Shown: positions 1 through 4,924 of the stretch, piece by piece | Position numbering within the stretch: the first letter of the stretch is position 1 | How the letters are laid out: each line of letters begins with the position of its first letter | NCBI GenBank assembly: GCA_017501125.1 | Contig: JAFVXN010000127.1 | Location: forward strand, 1 to 5,411 | Length of the DNA stretch: 5,411 nt | Reading direction: 5' to 3' | Origin: Clostridia bacterium | Lineage (GTDB): Bacteria > Bacillota > Clostridia > Christensenellales > Borkfalkiaceae | Made by a program: the position numbers and the translations under genes | The notes under the pieces: model-generated | What the model was told of the DNA's origin: nothing | Database searches by the model: none | The model's input: the letters and a program-made list of their open reading frames with translations, nothing else

Positions 1-2
1 AC

Positions 3-1073
3 AGGGAGCTTCTATTTAGTATTATAGTGCCCGTATATAATGCGGAAAAGTATCTTGCGCAGTGCATGGATAGTCTTTTGGGTCAAGACATCGACAAAGA
101 CGAGTACGAAATCATTTGTATCAACGACGGTTCGAAGGATAATTCTCTTGCGATTTTGCAAGAATATGCTAAAAATAACAGCAACGTAGTCGTAGTCGAT
201 AAAGAGAATGGCGGGGTCTCGAAGGCGCGCAATCTTGGACTTGATATGGCAAAAGGCGAATACGTTTGGTTCGTTGACTCGGATGATTGGATTGCTAGGA
301 ACTGTCTGGGGTTGATTAAGGAGACCATTGAAAAGTACTCGCCAAGTATCCTGCAGATGGAATTTGATTATATTAAGGCAGAATGGCGCGTGCAGGAAAA
401 GAAGGAAGTGGCTTTGGAAAAAGATGCCATATCAACTAAAGTTGCCATTGAAAAACCAATAAGGTACGACGGGGCTTGGTCCTCTTTAATAAAAAAGGAT
501 ATATTGATTCGGAATCAGCATAAATTTGTGGAAGAGATTTTATACGGGGAGGACATACTCTTTACAAGGGGTGTGTTTGATCTGGTAAGATTGGAGTATG
601 GAGATTTGTATATCAATAAAATTGTGGCTGTAGAGGGGGATATATTCTATTATTATAGAATGCGCGATGAGTCGGCTTCGCGCTCTGCGTGGAAAAAAGA
701 CAGGGAAAGATATACAAATTCATTATTTTCCTTGGCGCGAATTAATAAAACGAAGGCGGACGATAAAAATTATCTAGATTGGTATAGGCAACAATATCTA
801 GAGTGGTATTATCGAAGGATGTGCGACGCTTTAATGCATTGGTTGCCGGGATTGGAAATTAATATTAAAGAAAAACAAAAGGAACTGAAAAACAAGGGAA
901 TTTTACCATGCGCCGCAATGCCTAAAGAGCTTAAGAAGATGATGTTTTTTAGACCTGGCTTAAAAGGGTGGCTGTACGGTTCTTATAAGTATGGTGCATT
1001 TAGGTGCCCTTGGTTGTATCGCATATATTACAAGCAGAGGGCGAGAAAATATAAAAAAGAAGAGAAAGACTAA
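3..1073 (+). CDS. Glycosyltransferase family 2 (GT-A fold), 5' partial
   Basis: Probably transfers a sugar from a nucleotide-sugar donor during capsule, exopolysaccharide or teichoic-acid-like polymer synthesis at the inner face of the membrane; the exact sugar cannot be read. The frame stays open to the left edge, and the residues before the GTG at 27 (RELLFSII) continue smoothly into VPVYNAEKYL, the usual first strand of GT2 enzymes, so the true start lies upstream of the window and GTG 27 is not the start. Counting from codon 27, NDGSKDNS (residues 33-40) is the nucleotide-binding loop, NGGVSKARN (61-69) the second conserved block, and FVDSDDW (82-88) carries the DxD-type metal and donor site. 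The C-terminal part, from about residue 100, is the variable acceptor region, rich in Trp, Tyr, Lys and Arg, and ends in a very basic tail that could touch membrane or polymer. No transmembrane segment is obvious. Codon use is more AT-rich (many ATA, AAA, TAT) than the genes to the right, which suggests a polysaccharide cluster of different ancestry. Confidence 0.9.
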   Translation, partial: RELLFSIIVPVYNAEKYLAQCMDSLLGQDIDKDEYEIICINDGSKDNSLAILQEYAKNNSNVVVVDKENGGVSKARNLGLDMAKGEYVWFVDSDDWIARNCLGLIKETIEKYSPSILQMEFDYIKAEWRVQEKKEVALEKDAISTKVAIEKPIRYDGAWSSLIKKDILIRNQHKFVEEILYGEDILFTRGVFDLVRLEYGDLYINKIVAVEGDIFYYYRMRDESASRSAWKKDRERYTNSLFSLARINKTKADDKNYLDWYRQQYLEWYYRRMCDALMHWLPGLEINIKEKQKELKNKGILPCAAMPKELKKMMFFRPGLKGWLYGSYKYGAFRCPWLYRIYYKQRARKYKKEEKD

Positions 1074-1077
1074 ATCA

Positions 1078-1111
1078 AAAAGGCAAGCGTATGGGCTTGC
1101 CTTTTGGCTTT
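1078..1111 (+). terminator. Intrinsic terminator of the glycosyltransferase gene
   Basis: An 11-bp perfect stem pairs AAAAGGCAAGC (1078-1088) with GCTTGCCTTTT (1095-1105) around a 6-nt loop. T residues form the end of the stem and continue interrupted downstream. It begins 4 bases after the stop codon, so the glycosyltransferase is the last gene of its transcript. Confidence 0.85.
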
Positions 1112-1154
1112 AGTTCATAAATGAAGGGGGCAGGTACGAGTTAAAGCCGTTTTT
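1106..1154 (+). terminator. Possible second, weaker terminator hairpin
   Basis: GGCTTTA (1106-1112) pairs with TAAAGCC (1142-1148), followed by GTTTTT. The loop is long (about 29 nt) and holds the small repeat TTCAT-AA-ATGAA. This could be a back-up terminator behind the first hairpin, but the long loop makes it weak evidence. Confidence 0.25.
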
Positions 1155-1159
1155 GGCGT

Positions 1160-1191
1160 AAAAAACACGCCCTAGGTACTCCTAGAGCGTG
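1160..1191 (-). terminator. Intrinsic terminator of the DeoR-family gene
   Basis: Read on the minus strand, CACGC + CTAGG pair with CCTAG + GCGTG (plus-strand arms 1166-1176 and 1181-1191) with one mismatch in the middle and a 4-nt loop. The stem is followed at once by TTTTTT (plus-strand A run 1160-1165). It lies 14 bases past the repressor stop codon and separates the two converging genes. Confidence 0.85.
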
Positions 1192-1204
1192 CGAAATATT
1201 CATT

Positions 1205-1963
1205 TTACATCACGACGATGTCATGGGCTTTGAATTGCGCTTTTAAGTCTTCGGGGAAATTCTCGTCGGTGATAAGGACGTTGATGTCCTCGTTGCGCGC
1301 GAAGGTGTAGGGCATAATCTTGCCGATCTTCGAACTGTCGAGCATCATATACAGATATTTCGCCTTTTTGCGAACCAACTTCAAAAGGTCCGCCTCCGTC
1401 TGCGAGTTGCAGGTAAAGCCACTTTCGGGCGTGTACGCCGTCGCGGAAATAATCGCCAGTTCAAAGTTGGTATCCGCAAAATAAACGGAAGATAAAGAGG
1501 ACGCCGTGGAGAGGTTGTCTTTCATCAAAATCCCGCCGAGCATATTGATGACGGGGTTTTTCTTTTGCGCGAGTTCGCTGGCGATGGCGATCCCGTTGGT
1601 GAAAATATTGCACGGGATATCGGGCATCTCTTTGGCGAGGTACAATGCGGTGGTACCCCCGTCGAGGAAGATGGACGCGCCCTTGTCGATGAGTGCCGCC
1701 GCTTTCTTAGCGATGGCGATTTTCTCGTCGGAGTGGATAGTCGTCTTCTTGATATACGGCTCGCCCGTCGTCTTTTGCACCTCTTTGACGGACATAGCGC
1801 CGCCGCCGATACGGATAAGCCTGCCCTCTTGTTCAAGGGTCAGCAAATCCCTGCGCAAGGTCATCTGCGACACCTCGGGGAAGTGGTGGGAGAGTTGCAG
1901 GAGGGTCATTTTACCCCTCTTGTCCAACAATTCTGCGATTTTTTCGATGCGGTCTCTTTTCAT
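1205..1963 (-). CDS. DeoR-family transcriptional repressor
   Basis: A cytoplasmic DNA-binding regulator whose family usually represses sugar or sugar-phosphate metabolism genes and is released by a phosphorylated sugar. The 252-residue length is typical of the family. Residues 1-57 form the winged helix-turn-helix: the recognition helix contains SQMTLRRDL (32-40), and the wing carries RIGGGA (51-56). Residues from about 75 to 245 form the ribose-5-phosphate-isomerase-like effector domain, with FLDGGTT (99-105), FTNG (121-124), a TEADLLK segment (189-195) and DSSKIG (209-214). The start chosen is the ATG at 1963, because it gives the normal MKRDRIEKI family N-terminus and has an AAGGA site 9 bases upstream; a longer reading to 2023 adds 20 unsupported residues. 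The glycine-containing G-A-x-G segment common before the ESGFT region reads SATA here (173-176), so effector binding may differ. No sugar operon lies beside it, so its regulon cannot be read. The divergent neighbour and its own promoter are the nearest candidate targets. Confidence 0.92.
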   Translation of the reverse strand: MKRDRIEKIAELLDKRGKMTLLQLSHHFPEVSQMTLRRDLLTLEQEGRLIRIGGGAMSVKEVQKTTGEPYIKKTTIHSDEKIAIAKKAAALIDKGASIFLDGGTTALYLAKEMPDIPCNIFTNGIAIASELAQKKNPVINMLGGILMKDNLSTASSLSSVYFADTNFELAIISATAYTPESGFTCNSQTEADLLKLVRKKAKYLYMMLDSSKIGKIMPYTFARNEDINVLITDENFPEDLKAQFKAHDIVVM

Positions 1964-1972
1964 ACGCTCACG

Positions 1973-1977
1973 TCCTT
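1973..1977 (-). promoter_or_regulatory. Ribosome binding site fixing the DeoR start
   Basis: AAGGA on the minus strand ends 9 bases before ATG 1963. No comparable site precedes the upstream in-frame ATG at 2023, which also lies at the -35 box of the candidate promoter and therefore upstream of the predicted transcript start. Together these support the shorter protein. Confidence 0.6.
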
Positions 1978-1978
1978 T

Positions 1979-1995
1979 TTGATAATATATATCAA
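1979..1995. repeat. Inverted repeat at the repressor transcription start; candidate operator
   Basis: TTGATA-ATATA-TATCAA on the plus strand is a perfect 6-bp inverted repeat with a 5-bp spacer. It lies immediately downstream of, and one base into, the candidate -10 box of the DeoR gene, where an autorepressor would block initiation. Being AT-rich, it could also arise by chance. Confidence 0.4.
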
Positions 1996-2023
1996 ATTTA
2001 ACATAAAGCCGTCGAGAAATCAA
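1995..2023 (-). promoter_or_regulatory. Candidate promoter of the DeoR-family gene
   Basis: On the minus strand TTGATT (plus coordinates 2018-2023) and TAAATT (1995-2000) are separated by exactly 17 bp; each matches the sigma-A consensus at 4 of 6 positions. The predicted start near 1988 leaves a leader of about 25 nt with the AAGGA site inside it. It is moderate in strength and the only sensible pair in this interval. Confidence 0.4.
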
Positions 2024-2085
2024 GTGATTTTTTCACAAAAACGGTAAAAAATATTCGCGTAAGTGAAAATCGGGCGAAAAAGTGA
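2022..2085. repeat. Three AAGTGA direct repeats, candidate regulatory sites
   Basis: AAGTGA occurs at 2022-2027, 2061-2066 and 2080-2085. The start-to-start spacings of 39 and 19 bp are close to whole numbers of helical turns. The first copy is also half of GTGA-TTTTT-TCAC (2024-2036). They lie in the divergent region between the repressor and the unknown gene and may be binding sites for a regulator, possibly the adjacent DeoR protein. This is inference from position and spacing only. Confidence 0.3.
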
Positions 2086-2102
2086 CGAAAAGCCGCCAGT
2101 TG

Positions 2103-2145
2103 CGCGAGAGGTTTTTCAAAAACGGTTGCCTTTTCCTTTCTCGCG
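2103..2145. repeat. CGCGAGA/TCTCGCG inverted repeat straddling the -35 box
   Basis: CGCGAGA (2103-2109) and its exact reverse complement TCTCGCG (2139-2145) enclose the -35 element of the next promoter, the right arm falling inside the -35/-10 spacer. Between them lies a second small palindrome, GTTTTT-C-AAAAAC (2111-2123). A protein bound to both arms would cover the promoter. Confidence 0.35.
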
Positions 2146-2154
2146 TGCTATAAT
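2126..2154 (+). promoter_or_regulatory. Extended -10 sigma-A promoter of the unknown gene
   Basis: TTGCCT (2126-2131), a 17-bp spacer and a perfect TATAAT (2149-2154) preceded by TGC form an extended -10 promoter. Transcription should start near 2160-2162, at or next to the Shine-Dalgarno sequence, giving an unusually short leader of about 13-15 nt. Confidence 0.85.
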
Positions 2155-2160
2155 AATAAG

Positions 2161-2165
2161 AGGAG
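2161..2165 (+). promoter_or_regulatory. Ribosome binding site of the unknown gene
   Basis: AGGAG lies 9 bases before ATG 2175, within a purine-only run. It sits almost at the predicted 5' end of the mRNA, so little room remains for any leader structure. Confidence 0.7.
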
Positions 2166-2174
2166 AGAGAAAAA

Positions 2175-2813
2175 ATGCAATTCGATTTCATTAAAGACTT
2201 AGACGATTATTTTTGCGAGGCGTACGCAAACTACGATAAGGTGTGTTTGTTGCCTGGGTACGTGATGCCCAAGATGCAAGAGACGAAAAGGGACGCCTTT
2301 GGCGATTTGGTGGCGTACACCCTGCCTGCTAACACCATGCGCCTTGCCCTGCAAAAGAACAAGGAAGATATCTTAAAGGCCTTCAAAGAAAAGATTGTCG
2401 ACGGTGAGTTTTCCTTCACGTTCACGGCGGTGCCTTGGTATAAGCGAATCAAGAACGTCTTCAAAAAAGTCGCCCCTCAAAAGGCGTTGGCGGCGGTTTT
2501 CAAGCGTCGTGGCATGGACGCGGAAGACGCGATGGCGGATATCGACATCGACGAAAAAATATGGAAGAAAATCGTGCGCGGCGCCTATCAGCCGACGAAA
2601 AACCTCGTCTTTTCGCTGGCGCTCGCCTGCAACTGGGAATACGAAGACGCAAAAGAGGTAATGATTAGCATCGACGAGGCGTTTGATTACACGGCGGTAC
2701 GCGATACCGTCGTCGCCTATCTTTTGATGAAGAAAATCACCAACCCCGACATGAGAAAGGCGGCGTTGGACGAATATAAGGTAAGGAATTTATTCCTTAA
2801 AGAGGCAAACTGA
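2175..2813 (+). CDS. Protein of unknown function with a helix-turn-helix-like C-terminal region
   Basis: I do not recognise this 212-residue protein, and no function is assigned. No signal peptide or membrane segment is visible, so it is probably cytoplasmic. Residues 1-80 are acidic and mixed in character, with FDFIKDLDDYF near the start. Residues 87-113 (from PWYKRIKNVF) form a strongly basic linker. Residues about 109-205 read as a run of helices. The pattern FKRRGMDAEDA, then IDEKIWKKIVRGAYQPTKN, then LVFSLALAC resembles the degenerate XRE-like helix-turn-helix module (often worded DRKLFSKIR..YxPSKKTxxALAIAL) seen at the C-terminus of various Bacillota proteins. The resemblance is from memory and was not searched. 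The gene is a single cistron with its own strong promoter, divergent from the DeoR-family gene, and no convincing terminator follows it. Transcripts would run into the cysS T-box leader and meet its terminator. A nucleic-acid-binding role is inference only. The coding call is supported by promoter, Shine-Dalgarno site and length. Confidence 0.85.
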   Translation: MQFDFIKDLDDYFCEAYANYDKVCLLPGYVMPKMQETKRDAFGDLVAYTLPANTMRLALQKNKEDILKAFKEKIVDGEFSFTFTAVPWYKRIKNVFKKVAPQKALAAVFKRRGMDAEDAMADIDIDEKIWKKIVRGAYQPTKNLVFSLALACNWEYEDAKEVMISIDEAFDYTAVRDTVVAYLLMKKITNPDMRKAALDEYKVRNLFLKEAN

Positions 2814-2823
2814 GAAAAAACGG

Positions 2824-2852
2824 TTGCTTTTTTGCCTGCGAAATAGTATAAT
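2824..2852 (+). promoter_or_regulatory. Promoter of the T-box/cysS transcript
   Basis: TTGCTT (2824-2829), a 17-bp spacer and a perfect TATAAT (2847-2852) lie between the unknown gene and the riboswitch, with a predicted start near 2859. Its -35 region contains the same 12-mer, AAAAACGGTTGC (2816-2827), as the promoter of the preceding gene (2118-2129). Confidence 0.85.
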
Positions 2853-2858
2853 GAAAAA

Positions 2859-3096
2859 AATTGAATCGCCGAGCAAAAAAAGAGTACCTTTTTATTTTGC
2901 CCAAAGAGAGTCGCCTCGTGGCTGAAAGGGCGGCGGCAAGGGGAAGGGGAAAGTGCGTTTTTGCGTCCGAGGCTCAGGCTAATCCCCTGCGGTTGCCCCC
3001 GTCATCAGGCAAAGAGGAAGGACGAAAGTCTTTTGAAGTAAAGTGGAACCACGCTTAAGGGCGTCTTTATGTGCTGACATAAAGGCGCCCTTTTTT
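2859..3096 (+). promoter_or_regulatory. T-box riboswitch, tRNA-Cys specific, controlling cysS
   Basis: A leader RNA that binds tRNA-Cys and lets transcription continue only when the tRNA is uncharged. Stem I: GCAAAAA (2873-2879) pairs with TTTTTGC (2958-2964). Above it the specifier loop has GAGTA (2882-2886) on the 5' side and GAA, AG, then the specifier TGC (2954-2956, a Cys codon) on the 3' side. The distal part shows TTGCC/GGCAA (2897-2901/2935-2939), the AGAGAG bulge segment (2905-2910), and GTCGCC/GGCGGC (2910-2915/2929-2934) closing a loop with GTGGCTGAAA. Antiterminator: AAAG (3040-3043), the seven-base bulge TGGAACC (3044-3050), then ACGC (3051-3054) paired with GCGT (3061-3064), and AAAG with CTTT (3065-3068). 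The bulge UGGA pairs with the acceptor end UCCA, fitting the U73 of tRNA-Cys. The antiterminator and terminator share 3061-3068, so they are mutually exclusive. Specifier, discriminator and downstream gene all agree on cysteine. I did not resolve the stem II/pseudoknot region (about 2970-3020). Confidence 0.95.
3059..3096 (+). terminator. T-box conditional terminator
   Basis: GGGCGTCTTTATG (3059-3071) pairs with CATAAAGGCGCCC (3078-3090): 13 pairs including one G-T, with a 6-nt loop, followed by TTTTTT (3091-3096). This is the off state of the cysS leader and probably also stops read-through from the upstream gene. Confidence 0.95.
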
Positions 3097-3098
3097 CT

Positions 3099-3199
3099 TA
3101 AAAGGCGTATATACTTCGCCTATCAGCGTTGCGGCTCGCTTACATACTATCGGTATGCGCGCTCGCCGCGCCTTGATATGCTCGCATCTCCGCCTTTTA
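3099..3199. repeat. Structured repeat-like element A (101 bp, terminal inverted repeats)
   Basis: The ends TAAAAGGCG (3099-3107) and CGCCTTTTA (3191-3199) are perfect 9-bp inverted repeats. Inside them nest TATCA/TGATA (3121-3125/3174-3178), GCGGC/GCCGC (3131-3135/3165-3169), CGC/GCG (3137-3139/3159-3161) and CATAC/GTATG (3143-3147/3153-3157), so the element can fold into a long branched hairpin on either strand. AGGCG/CGCCT (3103-3107/3117-3121) is an alternative local pairing. The terminal TA at each edge could be a target duplication or simply part of the palindrome. It resembles a REP or miniature inverted-repeat element and carries no supportable gene. It sits directly behind the T-box terminator in the cysS leader. 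Confidence 0.55.
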
Positions 3200-3261
3200 C
3201 CTATTAACGAACTTTTGTTAGTGGTGTAGGATACTTTGTCGCGTTGTGGCAAGTCTCAGTT

Positions 3262-3400
3262 GTGTACGCCAAAGTACACGCCTTCGACTTATTCCTCACG
3301 CTCCTCGTCTGCCTCGCCTCTAAAAAGATGCCGTTTGTTAGGAGATACGCGCCCTGCGCAAAAGATTTCTCTCCTTGTCTTGCTCGCATCTAACGCCTTT
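3262..3400. repeat. Structured repeat-like element B, related to element A
   Basis: The right end, CCTTG...TGCTCGCATCT (3373-3391), matches the right end of element A (3171-3189) at 16 of 19 positions, and both are followed within two bases by CGCCTTT. The left part shares CTTCG-[A/C]CT-TAT wording with element A. It contains the hairpin GTGTAC-GCCAAA-GTACAC (3262-3279) and a nested fold AGATGC/GCATCT (3326-3331/3386-3391), AGGAGA/TCTCCT (3340-3345/3370-3375) and GCGC/GCGC (3349-3352/3356-3359). TACTTTG/CAAAGTA (3232-3238/3270-3276) links it to the sequence between A and B, so the left boundary is uncertain. No supportable coding sequence is present on either strand. Confidence 0.45.
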
Positions 3401-3447
3401 AAGGGAAGGAAAGTGGGGCTTAGTATACAACAACTATAAAAATCAAC

Positions 3448-3454
3448 GGGAGGT
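3448..3454 (+). promoter_or_regulatory. Ribosome binding site of cysS
   Basis: GGGAGGT, a near-perfect Shine-Dalgarno sequence whose GGAGG core ends 6 bases before ATG 3460, fixes the start. I see no convincing promoter between the T-box terminator and this site, so cysS depends on the T-box transcript. Confidence 0.85.
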
Positions 3455-3459
3455 AGGAT

Positions 3460-4908
3460 ATGAAAATCTACAACTCTTACACGAAAAGAAAGGAAGAATT
3501 TATCCCCTTGGAAGAGGGAAAGGTCAAGATGTACGCGTGCGGCATCACGGTGTCGGGCGAGGCGCATATCGGGCACGGTTATCAGGCGCTCATCTACGAC
3601 GTAATGCGTAAATATCTTGAAAAGAAGGGATACGACGTCACCTATGCGAGGAACTACACGGACGTCGACGACAAAATTATCGCGCGTGCGGGCGAGCAGG
3701 GCGTACCTGCGGACGAGTATGCGCAAAAGATGATCGCGAAGATTGACGCCGTCATGAGAGAGTTGGCGGTGGACGATCCTACGCTTTGGCTGAAAGCCAC
3801 GCAGAATATCGACAACATCATCGATTTTGTTTCTGCGCTCATCGAAAAGGGGCACGCGTATCCGACCAAAAACGGGGACGTGTATTTTGACGTAGCGTCC
3901 TATCCCGCCTATGGGAAACTCTCTGGTCGCAACGTGGACGACGCCCTCGACGGAGTGCGCGTCGACAACGACGAGGAGAAGAAAAACGCGTACGATTTCG
4001 CCCTGTGGAAGAGTGCGAAACCTGGCGAGATTTACTGGGAGTCGCCTTGGGGTAAAGGCAGACCTGGGTGGCACATAGAGTGTTCTGCGATGAACCGTGC
4101 GGCGTTCGGCGAGCAAATCGATATCCACGGCGGCGGCAGGGATCTTATCTTCCCTCATCACGAGAACGAAATTGCGCAGACGGAGGCGCTCACGGGCAAG
4201 CAATTCGTCAAATACTGGACGCACAACGGGCTCATCAAAGTCAACGGGCAAAAGATGAGTAAGTCCTTGGGCAACAGCCTGCTTTTGACCGACCTTTTGG
4301 AAAACTATTCCAACGAGGCGATCAAATACGCCTTGCTCCAGACCAACTATCGCGGCGATATCAACGTGACGGACGACCTTTTCCCCACGGCGGAAAAGCA
4401 CCTTTACGAGTTCTATTCCACCTTGCACCTCGTAGATAAGGTGATGGATAAGTTGAGAGGTATGGAGTTGACCCTCGACAACGAGTCGGCAATCCGCGCG
4501 GCGGAGGCGGCAGAGAGGGTGGATAGCGAATTCGACGGGTGCATGGACGACGATTTTAACACCGCTTTGGCGCTGTCTAACTTGTTCGGCTATTTCAAAG
4601 AGATGAAAAAACTGCTGGCGAGCGGTAGCGCAGGCGACTTGTTCGTTGCGCTTGCTTACGGCGTACAGATTAGAAAGACTTATTCCCTGCTTGGCTTGTT
4701 CAAAAAGAGCGCGAAGGAATACGTCGACTGGTACGATGCAAAATTTGCCGAAGATATCCCTGCGGACGTCAAGGCAATCGCCGAAGAGAGGTGGACGGCT
4801 CGTCAAAACAGAGACTGGGCTAAGAGTGACGCGCTCCGTGCCGTGCTCGCCGAAAAAGGCTACGCCGTCAAGGACAGCAAGACGGGCTACGAACTGATAA
4901 AAGCGTAA
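3460..4908 (+). CDS. cysS: Cysteinyl-tRNA synthetase (CysRS)
   Basis: Charges tRNA-Cys with cysteine using ATP (EC 6.1.1.16) in the cytoplasm. It is a class I synthetase of 482 residues, complete and of normal length (E. coli CysRS is 461). The Rossmann catalytic domain carries HIGH (36-39) and KMSKS (265-269). The four zinc ligands that recognise the cysteine thiol are present as C27, C208 (in HIECS), H233 and E237 (in HHENE), one residue below their E. coli numbering. RNYTDVDDKII (64-74) is another family signature. The helical anticodon-binding C-terminal part ends with the typical ARQNRDWAKSDALR...KGY segment. The residues around HIGH are unusual: CGITVSGEAHIGHGYQALIYDV rather than the common form with YD before HIGH and an Arg shortly after it. 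Expression is controlled by the cysteine T-box upstream. The 363-bp interval between terminator and start codon is long for such leaders. No clear terminator follows, and the alaS promoter begins 17 bases after the stop. Confidence 0.98.
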   Translation: MKIYNSYTKRKEEFIPLEEGKVKMYACGITVSGEAHIGHGYQALIYDVMRKYLEKKGYDVTYARNYTDVDDKIIARAGEQGVPADEYAQKMIAKIDAVMRELAVDDPTLWLKATQNIDNIIDFVSALIEKGHAYPTKNGDVYFDVASYPAYGKLSGRNVDDALDGVRVDNDEEKKNAYDFALWKSAKPGEIYWESPWGKGRPGWHIECSAMNRAAFGEQIDIHGGGRDLIFPHHENEIAQTEALTGKQFVKYWTHNGLIKVNGQKMSKSLGNSLLLTDLLENYSNEAIKYALLQTNYRGDINVTDDLFPTAEKHLYEFYSTLHLVDKVMDKLRGMELTLDNESAIRAAEAAERVDSEFDGCMDDDFNTALALSNLFGYFKEMKKLLASGSAGDLFVALAYGVQIRKTYSLLGLFKKSAKEYVDWYDAKFAEDIPADVKAIAEERWTARQNRDWAKSDALRAVLAEKGYAVKDSKTGYELIKA

Positions 4909-4924
4909 AAATCCTTCCTACCGC

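Noticed and set aside
1506..2047. Two plus-strand frames of about 160 codons opposite the repressor
   Set aside because: They are antisense shadows of the DeoR-family gene with no recognisable protein features.
2782..2799. TAAGGAAT-TT-ATTCCTTA palindrome near the end of the unknown gene
   Set aside because: It is inside the coding frame, AT-rich, with a 2-nt loop and no T tract, so it is not a terminator.
2804..2836. Possible terminator GGCAAA...TTTGCC after the unknown gene
   Set aside because: The 6-bp stem has a 21-nt loop, no T tail, and overlaps the -35 box of the next promoter.
2861..3058. 65-codon plus-strand frame upstream of cysS
   Set aside because: It falls inside the T-box RNA, whose stem I, specifier and antiterminator explain the sequence; no ribosome binding site is seen.
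3067..3439. Several 61-67 codon frames in the cysS leader
   Set aside because: They overlap the terminator and the inverted-repeat elements, lack ribosome binding sites and read as low-complexity shadows of the repeats.
3421..3445. TATAAA at 3435 as a private cysS promoter
   Set aside because: There is no -35-like hexamer at a suitable distance upstream.
3289..4806. 505-codon open frame on the minus strand opposite cysS
   Set aside because: It lies antisense to a clear, complete CysRS gene, has biased residues (Arg, Val, Asp) produced by the codon bias of cysS, and shows no ribosome binding site or family motif.
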